From positions 124,001 through 188,000 of the forward strand of contig JAPQWV010000126.1 of assembly GCA_027422505.1 (NCBI GenBank): a stretch of DNA of 64,000 bases, written 5' to 3'. This document shows positions 1 to 11,039 of the stretch, in pieces (the stretch's first letter is position 1; the number at the start of each line of letters is the position of its first letter). The translations under genes and the position numbers were made by a program. The notes under the pieces were generated by a model. It ran no database searches. It was not told the DNA's origin and worked only from the letters and a program-made list of their open reading frames with translations. Source of the stretch: Craterostigma plantagineum. Its lineage: Eukaryota; Streptophyta; Magnoliopsida; Lamiales; Linderniaceae.

Positions 1-85
1 AATTCACTGCTTTTTTTACAAAATATAATACTGTTCTTATCTTTGCTACCTCATCCCTTAAAACTTCTGCTCTTCTTGCCTCCAG

Positions 86-2643
86 TGATTTCTGCCGGAC
101 ACCTGTCATTGATTACCACAGACACTGCCCAAATTGCTCGTTTGATCTATGCCTTAGCTGCTGCAAAGATATCAGGGTTGCCTCGAAGCAATCTATTGAG
201 GAAAAGGCAAATCAAAGCACCATACAAACCCAAGATAAAGACAAGCTCTTATCAGATTTTCAGTTGCATTCGTTAAGGAAATTCGTCGATTGGAAAACAA
301 ATGATGATGGAAGTATTTCGTGCCTCCCAAAGGCCTGTGGGGGATGTGGCTCCTCAAATTTAGTCCTACGGCGCATCTTCAAGATGAATTGGGTTGCGAA
401 ACTGGTGAAAAATGTTGAAGAAATGGTTGGTGGCTGTAAGAGTGTTACTTCTAATATTCCCGAGGAAAGTGGTCCTAGGCTCAAGTGGCGCAAGGCTTCT
501 AACAGAAACGATGATGTTGATAACTTCTTGTATTATCCATCTTTGCAAGATCTGAAAAATGATGGAATTATAGATTTTAGAAGGCATTGGACCAAGGGCA
601 GGCCTGTTATCGTTAAAGAATTTTGTGATGCGTCTGCAGTGACCAGCTGGGATCCCATGTCTATATGGAGAGGCATTATCAAGACTACGGACGAGACAAT
701 AACAAATGCATCAAGAACTGTGAAAGCTGTTGACTGTAGAGATGGGACTGAGGTACACGTGTTTCCTTATTGTATTTGTTCAGTCTCACTTTTCTAAGAA
801 ATCTGGCTTGGTTATTGTGAAGTTCAAATTCAGATAGTTATCGCTCTTATATGTTTCAATATTTATCCTTTTGTCGTGTGCTTGCAGATTGATATTGAAC
901 TTGAAGAATTTATGAAAGGTTACTTTGATGGCAGAGTTAATGTAAATGGTGAGACACAGTTGTTAAAGCTGAAGGATTGGCCTTCGCCTAGTGATTCAGA
1001 AGAATTTTTGCTGTACCAGAGACCTGATTTCATAAGCAAAATTCCTCTGCTAGAGTTCATTCATTCAAAATGGGGTCTTCTTAACGTCGCTGCCAAATTA
1101 CCTCATTTCTCGTTGCAAGTAGATGTGGGTCCTAAGATATTGATCTCTTATGGAAAATCAAGAGATGGTGCATATGCTGCAGATAATCTTCACTGTGATA
1201 TGCGTGACATGGTGAGTATATTTTTCACTAACTGTTCCATTTGGGCATTAGCACTTGTCTTGCACTAAAGTTAGTTTAGAATTTCACGTCAAAGTGACCT
1301 CAAGGAACTGAAAAGTTCAACAATTGTGTTGTGCTGTTTTTTCAGGTATTCCTTTTGGTGCATACACACGAAGTGCCATCTAACAGAGAACTGATGTCAA
1401 AGGCCGAGAAACTAAAATACGTGCCCGAATCTGAAGTAAATGGTTCATGCAGTGATGAAACTCCCTTGGATAGCGACAGACAGCTCAGCATGCCAGCTGA
1501 TCCAGGCTATGATAATTCTGAAGACAATATGCAAATTGATAACCATGAGAAAGTGGACCATCAAGGAACCAAAGAAAGCACCGACAATGAAGAGAGGGCT
1601 TTGAGCTGTTCAGAAGACAGATACAGTGGAGAAAATACTCAAGCAGGAGCACACTGGGATGTGTTTCGTCGAGAGGACGTATCCAAATTAGTTGAATATA
1701 TCTCCATACACCGAAAAGACTTTGCAAATTCCGACAAGATCATAGATGACTATGTGAGTCACTGCCGCTATTTTACAAAAAAAAAGTTTAATTTTGTAAT
1801 TCCTGTATTAAAGCTACTCTATCCAGGTTTCTCGCCCCCTCTATGATCGAGTAGTATGTTTGACCGACCACCATAAATTCATATTGAAAGAAGAGTTTGG
1901 TATGTATTTTTTCATCTTTATTCAGTCTGCTGTAATGCTGGCACACCATGTAATGATGTATGTAATCAGCTGCTTTACTACATATTTTCAGGAGTAGAGC
2001 CATGGTCATTCGAACAGAATGCTGGCGAAGCTGTGTTTATCCCTGCTGGTTGTCCTTTTCAAGTACGGCATCTTAAGGTAAGACACTAATGGAGTAGACT
2101 TTTTCATTACTCGGATAAAAATCTGTTTTGTCCCTGAAAAATTACCGTCGTTGCACTGCAGTCCTCTGTCCAGTTGGGCCTCGATTTTCTCTCCCCAGAA
2201 AGTCTCGGCGAAGCTTTTAAATTATTCGGAGAAATCCGTGGACTACCTAATGACCACGAAGCAAAAACCCAGATCTTGGAGGTCAGCACTAACTTAATCG
2301 TTTTACCAAAAATTGTAAAAGAAGAAAATTCCACGATCATCACACATATTGTAATCTGCCTTGTAACTCATTCAGGTCGGAAAAATATCTCTATATGCAG
2401 CAAGTTCAGCCATCAAAGAAGTTCAAAAGTTGGTTCTTGATCCCAAGTAAGCTACTATATAACTTAATTTAATGCACGCACTTTTGCTCTATCTATCAAC
2501 ACAAAGTGTTTCTTTAACATGATTTCTTTTACAAAAACTGCAGAACAGGGCCCGAACTTGGATTCGAGGATCCTAATCTGACCTCTTTGGTGTCACAGAA
2601 CTTGGAGAAGATGACCAAGCGAAGACAGGTCACTTGGGCTTAA
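86..2643 (+). CDS. JMJ24: JmjC-domain protein, JMJ24-like (5' part outside window)
   Basis: This is the C-terminal half of a plant KDM3/JMJ25-group protein. Exons read from splice sites are 86-752, 888-1211, 1346-1753, 1827-1899, 1992-2077, 2162-2281, 2376-2446 and 2544-2643 (stop TAA). The first visible exon encodes a Cys/His zinc-binding segment (CPNC, DLCLSCC), followed by the motif RIFKMNWVAKLV and the JmjC fold. The first iron-ligand pair is present as HCD in exon 888-1211. The position where active KDM3 enzymes have His (PHQV) reads PFQV in exon 1992-2077, a substitution I associate with Arabidopsis JMJ24, a non-catalytic JmjC protein reported to act as a ubiquitin ligase in gene silencing. 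The acidic insert in exon 1346-1753 is variable in the family. The N-terminal RING region would lie left of the window. Family assignment is firm; JMJ24 orthology is likely. Confidence 0.87.
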
Positions 2644-3150
2644 CTCTTTCATGCTCATATTAGCACAGATTCTTCAGTCACAGAAGTTTCTTTGTGCGTG
2701 AGAAATGGGCATTTCTTATAGCTGAGGTTATTTATTGCTGTTAAAATCATTTTTCATAACACATGATATATGGTGATCAGTTTTTATCAAGTCTCCCATT
2801 TCAGACATCAATTATGCCGAGGAGCACCATTTATGTAAGGGGTAGTGTTTATATATGAACGCGGAAATATCACAAAGCAAAAAAAACTTGAGATGTTTCA
2901 GCAGCTTATTATTATGAAGTAATCAGGTTTATATATATATGTACATAAAAAAAAAAAAATAGACCTACGTAACTCTCATCTCAGATTCTCGAATAATGTC
3001 AACCCCGCGACTAATAATCTTGAAAAATAGTGAACGAAAGAATCAAATATCAACCCCATAATCCCCCCAAAAATATTACAATTAAATAGCAGCAACTTTA
3101 CTGCTGGTAATGACTTTGCGATGACGTTTAGATCTCCTCTCTCTCGCCCG
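2644..3150. other. Convergent 3' intergenic region
   Basis: The 3' ends of the JmjC gene (+) and the MUCI70-like gene (-) meet here. The stretch is AT-rich, includes an A-run near 2947-2960, and must hold both 3' untranslated regions. I see no further gene. Confidence 0.6.
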
Positions 3151-5667
3151 CTACGTGGGAACGTTCTTTCTCGAACTAGCTACGACTTCGTCAGCTGAAA
3201 TATCTTGCAAAGTATCGTTTAGCTCTTGAGTGAACGTAGGCGGTGAAAGACCAAGAACACTAGTAATATTATTACTAGGCGGTAATGGAGGTGGAGACAA
3301 GCGTTCGAGCAAATCTCTGTGATAGCCCTGCAATGAATGGATTATAGTTCAGAGATTTAAGTTCTCAACACAAAAACATCATAGTACAGAATGTGTTTCA
3401 GGGTATAAAATCATTACCTGGATCACAAAATTGCGTCTTTCGCAGTCCAAGAACATGTTAATCGTGTAATTAGTCTTCGACCAAATCTTGTCTCTTACGG
3501 TGGAAAAGCTTATTTGATCTCTCGAAGTAAACCTATCCACTTCGTTAAACCATAGGCAGGTGAACAGGTTCGCGATCGGAATATGTTCTTTGATCACTAC
3601 GCATCCTTCTGGGACATCTACAAAACCGTAGTAAGAAAGGCGATTAAATATCTGCTACACTACACAAAGAACTTACTGTACAAGAAAAAAGAAAAGAAAG
3701 GGTTAGAACCCATACCACTAGTGATGGGCAACTTATCAGTAGTATAAGGTGTTAATCCCTCCTTTTTGTAGAACTCAATCTGGAAATCGATGGAAGAGTT
3801 ATCGTACTTTGCAGCAGCTTTATTAGCTTCTGCTTCTACAAACACGTCGAACCGTTTGTAATGCCTCGATATTGCAAAGCTTGCATTTTTCCTCCACAAG
3901 AATCTGCCATGTCAGAAAGAAAACAGCTCCTCTGTTATAGCAATCGCCAACATATGTAGTGAAAAAAAAAGTAAGCCCACATTTTTTGGCGTACCTTTCG
4001 AGGATTTGAAATGGATCCACGACAAGCTCAAGCTTCGCATCGACCCACAGGGAATACCTAGCATTTGGGAAGAGCCGATGGAGTAGTAATTTGGGTACCT
4101 ATATCACGAGGAAAGAACGGTGAATGAACAGAGCAAATTTTGACCTCAGCACAAGGAAGATGAGAACTATCTTCCGAAAGAGTTACCTTTCCATTTCGTC
4201 TTGGATCAGAGTATGGAAGGTTATGGACAAGTATGATCCTCCACAGCCCGACTTTGTTGTCATTACCAAGCTCGCTAGAATTTCTCAGATATTCTTGCGT
4301 TTCTTTGTCCACAAACATGTGAAAGCAGACGTTTTCTTTGGCGTATTCGCTGATGTTCTTCGGTTGTCGAATCAAATCGAAGACCCCTGTAGCAAAACGA
4401 ATTCTCAGAATATATTTATAACTTAAAATAAAAAAACTTTAAAAAGAAGCACCATGGAAGGAGCAAATACCGAATATTGCAGATGCAACCACTACTCCTC
4501 TACAGTTGTCCATCTCAGCAATGTCAGAATCATCTATGTCGAAACCTGTACTTTGTCCAGGTCTTCTTCCTCTGACAAACCTAAGGTAAATGAAAGGAAA
4601 AAACGTATATGATTTAGTAAATGGAGAGCTCTATGTGTCCAAGAATTAACAGTAAATCGAGACAAAAACAGAGGATATCCTTACCCACAGTGCACGCTCA
4701 TAGATTCCCTTATGTCATACGAACTGTCCCTCTGTGCCAGCGAAGGGAATCCGCCGAAATCCGAGCCTCCAAATTCAGATTTCGTCGAATTCTCTTCGTG
4801 AATGTAAGAAAGGTTCCTCAGAACGGGCGAAAACGAAGATGCATTTGGCATACGAGCAATAGCTTCTTCTAAAGGCAGATAACACACTGGGCATGCTGAA
4901 AGAACAGAAAACATCACGACTAAAGATGCGACGACGTATACACCAAAAAAAGCTCTAAAATAAACTTCTGAAAGAAAAAATAACCCCATTAAAATAGGGT
5001 GGAAAGGGCATGGATTTGAAAACTCACGGCGTGGGCCCGTCCTCTTCTTGTCGGCTGGTGGTGGAGGCAATGTAAAATGCTCGCATGGATTTCCACTGGG
5101 AAGTTTGTAGCCTGTGAAATAAATGGGAGGTGGAGGTGGACTTGGATATAGCAAAGTTACGTTTACACTTCTTTCGAATTCGACAAGTTGAGAGGCGTAT
5201 GTATTGTTCAACATGATATTCTCATGATCCATAGGCCCAGGAACGATATTTAGAGCTGAATGAATTCTATCCCCGCCTTCTTCACCACCTGAGGAGAATC
5301 ATTAAGATCAATCAAAATAAACGAAGATGTGACATGGAAATATTCGACCAGCATCACCATTAATGCCAAGCACCGTTATATCAATCTGAGAAAGAAGGGA
5401 TCGTTTTTTCGTCATACCTTTCCCGACAATTAATACCCACATGAAAACCGCGAGGGAAACCACGCAGAGGAGCATCATTCCAACTTTCTTCCTTGGCGCG
5501 AATTTGCAGATCCATTGAAACAACGTATCCTTTTCCTTGAGCATCTTATAAGGCTTTCGTGTTAGAGGTGGAGTGGATTGATTATGCAATGGCAACGATC
5601 CGTTTTGAATTTGCTGCAACGACCCATAACTGCTCGAAGATCGAAGACCCAATGACCCTGCAATCAT
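3151..5667 (-). CDS. MUCI70: MUCI70/TOD1-like probable hexosyltransferase (DUF616)
   Basis: A complete nine-exon gene on the minus strand: 5418-5667, 5028-5288, 4685-4895, 4471-4580, 4187-4386, 3995-4098, 3716-3903, 3418-3617 and 3151-3327. The protein begins MIAGSLGLRSSSSYGSLQQ, has a short cytosolic tail, then one membrane anchor (VGMMLLCVVSLAVFMWVLIV, near residues 60-80): a type II Golgi topology. The luminal part has a proline-rich stretch, a CPVCYLP cysteine motif, and DUF616 features such as GRRPGQSTGFDID, SLWVDAKLEL and a region rich in K, R and H. The Arabidopsis relative MUCI70 is needed for seed-mucilage pectin synthesis, and TOD1-type members of the same family have other reported activities. 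The exact reaction here is inferred from family only. The short C-terminal tail rich in Ser/Pro after the last intron is typical of the group. Confidence 0.88.
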
Positions 5668-7004
5668 CGTCGTCCTCTTGATTTCGAAAATTCAACTCTC
5701 ATCTGACTATACTCCCTCTGAAAATTTGCTCCAAGTATTGCACAACACGCCTAAGCCAAAGCAGAAAGAACTCCCAATAGACAACTTTTTGATAATGTCT
5801 TATCCCTGTAGGAAATTCTGCTTAAACGCCAAAGAAAAAATCGAATCTTTATCACTTTCCTTCAATCGAACGCCCTCAATCTCGACAAAGAATGGCGAAA
5901 GGATGCCGAATTGAGCTAAAAGTTAAGGACCAACTTCACTAAATTGACCTAAAAAAAATCATCAGCATTCACCTCGAACAACCCGAACCACCGTAGTACA
6001 GCCTTGATCTGCAAACGCAGTAGCCTTACTTTAACAAGACTTTGGGTCTTCAGAGATAACCCAGACAGGAAAATCCAATCTTATAAACTGGCAGGAAGTG
6101 TAATAGGATTTCAATCGAATTGAAAAAGTCCCAGATGCTAACTAGCCCTCGCTAGATTAGAGTTTCTCCAGGATAATACGCAAGAGAAAACGAAGGAGTT
6201 GACGATGATAAGATGCTTAAAAAATCGGTCCTATGATTAGGAATCTTGACAGATCAGGTTTCTAAAAGTCCCAGAAATTGAAGGAGATGAAAAATTTGTT
6301 TTCGTCAATAGTCTCTTTCCCTTGTGGGAAACCAAGAATTAGATTGCAGACGAAGATCGGATCGATATACTTACAACTGTCATAACGAGTTAATCCCACA
6401 AATCAGAGCGAAGCACTAATAAATATTAATATGCTAACTACTTACTAATTGCGCCAGTATTTTCAGACGGCGGCCTAACCTCGGCCGTTTTTGGTCCAAG
6501 ATGACAACTTCGGCTTTATTATTTATGGCTTCGCTGGCCCCAATCCTCGCAAAGGTCTTCTTTTTATATTTTTCCCCTTGTTTTTTCCATCATCCGAATA
6601 ATTTATGATGGGCCTTTTCAAAATTGATGTTCAATTTGTTTTGAATTTTGCGGAATATTCCGTAAAAATCTAATCTTTGTTACATGTGCTCCCCACAGTT
6701 TTCTTGGCCCAACACAGTTTCCATGTCAAGATTTTGGGTTCTCCTTTTAACTTTGAAAGGAGTCGTAATTAGCCATTTTCTTTGGTCAATGAGCTTCCAG
6801 CAAAGTTCGAACGTGTGTTCGAAATCTCAGACAGAAAAAGCAGATTATCAACCTATGCATGCAAAACCTAAGCCACCTGTCCGAAAAAGTGCTGCAAACA
6901 AACTCACCACTCTCCATTACGCAGAGTCACGAAATCCGTTATGCTCCGTATATATAAACGAAGACAAATGCGCTAAAACAAGAACATAACAACGCTCAAC
7001 GACG
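5668..7004. other. Divergent promoter region (MUCI70-like / Ole e I-like)
   Basis: About 1.3 kb between two divergently transcribed genes. It should carry the 5' leader and promoter of the MUCI70-like gene at the left end and the promoter of the Ole e I-like gene at the right end. Short open frames occur, but none resembles a protein family I know. Confidence 0.55.
6949..6957 (+). promoter_or_regulatory. TATA box of the Ole e I-like gene
   Basis: The sequence TATATATAA lies about 50 bp upstream of the ATG at 7005, a short-leader arrangement plausible for this small secreted-protein gene. Position and consensus are the only evidence. Confidence 0.55.
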
Positions 7005-7113
7005 ATGGCTTCTATTGGTTTCGCCAATGCTTTATCGATGTCAAAGATGTCTCTTTTAGTGCTCATCTCCTTCACCTTGCTATTTGCAGGTGAAGAGGAG
7101 ACTTTAGTAGCAG

Positions 7114-7286
7114 TGTTAATTAATTGTTTTTGGATAGGTCAAGTTAGTTTCTTATGTCAGTTGTTATAGTATACGTGGTGCAGTTTTTTATTTACTCTAT
7201 ATAACTTACGAATGCTTTGTAGTTTCAGTAATATATTGTGGTTTTCTCTGAAAAATAAACATTCTCCTCACGTTAAAAAAACAACA
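7114..7286 (+). repeat. 5' LTR of Copia element
   Basis: 173 bp, TGTTAA...ACAACA. It is identical by eye to the 3' LTR except for an extra CT in the TTTTCTCTGAAA stretch near its end. Confidence 0.93.
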
Positions 7287-7288
7287 AT

Positions 7289-7300
7289 TGGTATCAGAGC
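7289..7300 (+). other. Primer-binding site (initiator tRNA-Met)
   Basis: TGGTATCAGAGC two bases after the 5' LTR end matches the usual plant Copia primer-binding site complementary to the 3' end of initiator tRNA-Met. Confidence 0.88.
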
Positions 7301-7405
7301 TTTTATCTTACGGGACCTGTGAAGATCATAGAAGCCGAAACAAATTTCTCGACGATTGCTCCGGCGGTGTTCGATGGCGAAAACTACTAGCACTGGGCAG
7401 TACGT

Positions 7406-9019
7406 ATGCAGACGTATTTGGAGGCTCTCGATCTCTGGGAAGCGGTGGAAGTAGACTACGAAATTCCCGAACTTCCCAACAATCCCACGATGGCTCAACT
7501 AAAAGCGCACAAAGAGAAGAAGACAAGGAAATCGAAGGCGAAGGCATGCTTGTTTGCCGCAGTTTCGTCCACCATTTTCTCTCGGATAATGTCTCTAAAA
7601 TCCGCAAAAGAGATATGGGACTATCTGAAGAAGGAATACGAAGGTGATGAACGAATCAAAGGAATGCAGATCTTGAATCTTATAAGAGAGTTCGAACTCC
7701 AACGAATGGAGGATTCTCAGACGATCAAGGAGTATTCTGACAAGCTGCTTGCAATCGCTAATAAGGTGAGACTTTACAGTTCTGAATTTACTGATTCGAG
7801 AATTGTCGAAAAAATTCTCGTTACAGTTCCTGAACGGTACGAGGCAACCATCATTACCTTGGAAAATACCAAGGATATGTCAAAAATTCCTTTGTCGGAG
7901 TTACTAAGTGCCATGCAAGCACAAGAGCAACGGAGAATGATGAGAGAAAACACACCAATAGAAGGAGCGTTGGCAGCAAAGGCGCAGTCAACGTCGAAAG
8001 CAAATTGGAAGAAGAAGAATTACGAAGGCGACGTACAAGCGACAGAACACGATGTCCAAAAGAGGTACGAAAATCAGAAAAAATCGTATCCACCTTGCGA
8101 ACATTGCGGGAAGAAGGGTCATCCACCGTTTAGATGTTGGAGAAGGCCCGACGCCGAGTGCACTATATGCCATCAAAAAGGGCACGAGCATGTGATCTGT
8201 AGAAACAAAAATCAGCAGCAACACGAAGTCGCAAAAGCTGTTGATACTCAGCCGACTGATCGAGAGGAGGAGGATTATCTTTTTGCTGCTACGTATGTCT
8301 CGAGCGTAGACGCATGCGACGAATGGCTCATCGACAGTGGATGTACTAATCACATGACGTATAATAAGGCGCTGTTTCGAGATCTGAGCAGCAACACCAC
8401 TTCGAAGATTCGAGTTGGCGATGGCAAATATATACCGGTTCACGGAAGAGGGACCGTTGCAATTTCAACCACTTCAGGTACGAAGTTAATCTCTGATGTG
8501 TTATATGTTCCTGATATTCATCAAAATCTATTGAGTATCGGACAACTTATAGAGAAAGGCTTCAAAGTTCACTTCGAGGATTACTACTGCATGATTAAAA
8601 ATGCAAGCGGCCATGATATAGTCAAAGTGAAAATGAGAGGGCGAAGCTTTTGTCTAAACCCGTCGAAGGAGGAGTTGATTGCCTCAACCGACAAACAGAA
8701 TACAAAAGAATCTGCTACTCCTACTACTGAAGTATATGGCAAGCAGGTTTATTCAGACGAGCCGCTGAATGATGAAAATTCAGGTCTGAAATCTGAAAAA
8801 GCTACTTTGGAAAATTATGTCTCTAGCAAGGCCGATCAGACCAATGTTGTGAAGCTGAAGAATAAACAATGCAAGAAGCTGAATTACCAACAGTTCTGCA
8901 AAGATCGCATGCAAGAATATTACGATGCGAGAAATTCGGAGGCTGGTCCATCTTATGTGGAAGGAAATGAGCAGAACATGAAATTTATGCATTCGAGTCA
9001 TTTTCGGCCGCCTATCTGA
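7406..9019 (+). CDS. Copia gag polyprotein with zinc knuckles and protease-like segment
   Basis: A 537-codon frame. Residues about 1-190 match the Copia gag (UBN2-type) helical domain (MQTYLEALDLWEAVE, KEIWDYLKKEY). Two CCHC zinc knuckles of the form C-x2-C-x4-H-x4-C follow around residues 230-270. Next comes an aspartic-protease-like segment starting WLIDSGCTNHM with the DSG catalytic signature, then the beginning of the usual pre-integrase region (CLNPSKEE). After that the sequence is an unfamiliar charged tail ending HFRPPI. The same frame continues upstream of the ATG with gag-like coding potential but is closed by TAG at 7388-7390, and I see no upstream ATG in that frame, so the first part of gag is probably lost. 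Any protein would be a nucleocapsid-type RNA-binding protein. Confidence 0.88.
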   Translation: MQTYLEALDLWEAVEVDYEIPELPNNPTMAQLKAHKEKKTRKSKAKACLFAAVSSTIFSRIMSLKSAKEIWDYLKKEYEGDERIKGMQILNLIREFELQRMEDSQTIKEYSDKLLAIANKVRLYSSEFTDSRIVEKILVTVPERYEATIITLENTKDMSKIPLSELLSAMQAQEQRRMMRENTPIEGALAAKAQSTSKANWKKKNYEGDVQATEHDVQKRYENQKKSYPPCEHCGKKGHPPFRCWRRPDAECTICHQKGHEHVICRNKNQQQHEVAKAVDTQPTDREEEDYLFAATYVSSVDACDEWLIDSGCTNHMTYNKALFRDLSSNTTSKIRVGDGKYIPVHGRGTVAISTTSGTKLISDVLYVPDIHQNLLSIGQLIEKGFKVHFEDYYCMIKNASGHDIVKVKMRGRSFCLNPSKEELIASTDKQNTKESATPTTEVYGKQVYSDEPLNDENSGLKSEKATLENYVSSKADQTNVVKLKNKQCKKLNYQQFCKDRMQEYYDARNSEAGPSYVEGNEQNMKFMHSSHFRPPI

Positions 9020-9066
9020 GTTTCAGAACAGATTCAGAAGATTGAAGATCCAAAAACAAGGAGGAG

Positions 9067-9237
9067 TGTTAATTAATTGTTTTTGGATAGGTCAAGTTAG
9101 TTTCTTATGTCAGTTGTTATAGTATACGTGGTGCAGTTTTTTATTTACTCTATATAACTTACGAATGCTTTGTAGTTTCAGTAATATATTGTGGTTTTCT
9201 GAAAAATAAACATTCTCCTCACGTTAAAAAAACAACA
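9067..9237 (+). repeat. 3' LTR of Copia element
   Basis: 171 bp, directly repeated with 7114-7286 and preceded by a purine tract. It is followed by the target duplication AGCAG. Confidence 0.93.
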
Positions 9238-9447
9238 AGCAGCATACGAGAATAATCACCCTATCACCGACGCTGCTGAGGTGCCAAACAACGGCGATGA
9301 GACTCAGACGCCGGAGAATTCTCCGGTGGGTAGTCCCCCGGCGATGGATAGGAGGTTTGTGGCCGTTCAAGGCGTTGTCTACTGCAAGCCTTGCAAGTAT
9401 AGGGGTGTTGATACTTTCAATGAGGCCACTCCTTTACCTGGTATTTG

Positions 9448-9448
<1 letters not shown>

Positions 9449-9482
<34 letters not shown>
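9449..9482 (+). repeat. (CT)n microsatellite in intron
   Basis: About 17 CT units just inside the 5' end of the intron of the Ole e I-like gene. Confidence 0.95.
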
Positions 9483-9486
<4 letters not shown>

Positions 9487-9838
9487 TAAATTTATAATGC
9501 AAAAAACCATAAATTGATTTATAGGTGCGGTGGTGAAGCTTCAGTGCAACAACAGCAAAAACACTCAAACGACGGAGGCGACTTCAGACAAGAACGGGTA
9601 CTTCCTCTTACTGCCACGTCAGCTCACAACGTATGGGTCCCACAAGTGCAAGGCGTCCATTGTCTCCTCTCCCCTTCCGGCGTGCGGCGTACCCACCGAC
9701 ATCCACGGCGGAGCCACGGGGGCTTCGCTGGTCGTCGCCGCCGCTACGGCCAAGAACGAGAAACTGCCGTTTCAGCTATACACAGTTGGCCCTTTCGCCT
9801 TCGAACCCACCGAAGACTCGAATTGCCAGCAATATTAG

Positions 9839-11039
9839 TTTAACTGCGTAATTAGGGTTCTTTGAATTTGATCTCAATGAGTTAATTAGCCCTACGTTGT
9901 TAATTTGATCTTTGAATTTGATCTCAATGAATTTGATCTCAATGAGTTAATTAGCCCTACGTTTATTGCCTCGAACAACAGTTTGATTTACCGTTTGTTT
10001 CCCTGCCTTCTCTTCTTAATTAGATTTCACGGTTTCCTTTTCGAATAAGATTAAATCTTCCAGTAATTAAATCTTAGAATTAAATACTCATTCCGAAAAA
10101 CAATTCATTAGATCTATTCTAATCTAATCAAATCTCACGTCCAAAAGTGATTAAATGAAATTACAACTTAGTTTATCTTTGATTTGGTATAATAATAAAT
10201 GGAGTTTGAGTGGGCATTTAATCTTATATCAACAAAACATTGATTGCGAGAGAACGTAGAATTTGAAACTATTAAATACGTGGCCACCGAAACGACCATA
10301 ATGTAGTTGGTCAAAGAGTCATTACTTCGAACTTATGCGTCGATGAGTTGTTAGCTTTTATTGAAAAATATCATTATATACGAATAAGCATTTCAAAACT
10401 ATTTAATGCACTTGCATAATAGAGGCTCAGAAGTCAGAAGGTAAATGGAACGACTCAACTAATGGTCATATAATGCATACATATCGGTACTACGTAACTG
10501 TCTTATTTATCAATGTGAGAAACATTCAAAATTATAAATTTTAGGATAATGAAGAATAAAGGAAAATTGCTGATAACTTATTGACAGATGTTAGTTATAA
10601 AAGAAAATCAATTCCAATTTGTTAAAAACTATTTAGAAAAAAATTCATCCATGGTGAATGAAACTTAAAAGTCAATGCTACAAATTGATTCTGCGTTTGA
10701 CTCTCTCTTCCTCACCTCGCACTAGTTTCGAATTGAATCTTCTAGCCAACTTAAACCCCACTCTCCACACAGCGCGTGAGATCCACCGCCATGCGTCTCT
10801 TTTCGTGTTTGACTCTCACGCACCACTCGTGAGGTTGATGGAGATGATTTATTACCAATTCCAAGAAACACACAAGAGGGTATCCAAGAAAGTACTTAAT
10901 GGTAGGGTAGTACAATATCAATTTAATTGTTTATTTATTATTCATTTTTACTAATATATATCCTCCAACAAAGCCCACCTTCGCAGAAGACTCTCTCGTT
11001 AGCTCTCCAAAACAGAAAATAAAAATAAAAAAATAAAAA
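9839..11039. other. Intergenic region with short local duplication
   Basis: The first 120 bp contains a local duplication: TTTGATCTCAATGA occurs three times and TTAATTAGCCCTACGTT twice between about 9865 and 9964. The rest is AT-rich. Before 11040 there is an A-rich leader for the VQ gene. A frame at 10658-10954 looks like chance coding. Confidence 0.5.

Larger units (their letters stand above)
7114..9237 (+). mobile_element. Non-autonomous Copia-type LTR retroelement carrying gag only
   Basis: The element is 2,124 bp, bounded by LTRs that start TGTTAA and end AACAACA (TG...CA rule). It is flanked by the 5-bp target duplication AGCAG at 7109-7113 and 9238-9242. A primer-binding site TGGTATCAGAGC, complementary to initiator tRNA-Met and usual for plant Copia, begins at 7289. 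A purine tract AGGAGGAG (9059-9066) sits directly before the 3' LTR. The internal region codes for a gag with a short protease-like part and has no integrase, reverse transcriptase or RNase H, so movement would need proteins supplied in trans. The LTRs differ only by a 2-bp CT indel over about 171 bp, so insertion is recent. It matches the described class of LTR elements with gag only (TR-GAG). Confidence 0.93.
7005..9838 (+). pseudogene. Pollen Ole e I / extensin-like secreted protein gene, split by a Copia insertion
   Basis: The ATG at 7005 opens a signal peptide (MSKMSLLVLISFTLLFAG). After 109 coding bases the frame is interrupted by the retroelement at 7114-9237. Coding sequence resumes in the correct phase after the duplicated target at 9243, runs to 9440, and continues in exon 2 (9525-9838, stop TAG) after an 84-bp intron. 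The downstream part has Ole e I family hallmarks: the VQGVVYCKPCKYRG cysteine motif, a KLQCNNS segment, TSDKNGYFLL, and a C-terminal PFAFEP. Such proteins are secreted cell-wall proteins of pollen, pistil or roots. Removing the element and one copy of the 5-bp duplication would leave an uninterrupted frame, so the break is caused only by the insertion. As given, translation would leave the gene frame inside the 5' LTR. Confidence 0.88.

Noticed and set aside
264..797. Reading the first JmjC exon as a separate gene starting at an internal ATG near 264
   Set aside because: The zinc-binding segment upstream is in the same frame and the exon continues from 86, so the ATG is internal.
4124..4426. 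A 100-codon plus-strand frame
   Set aside because: It is antisense to exons of the MUCI70-like gene and resembles no family.
10658..10954. A 98-codon frame upstream of the VQ gene
   Set aside because: Its composition is like non-coding DNA, no motif is seen, and it lies in the probable promoter.
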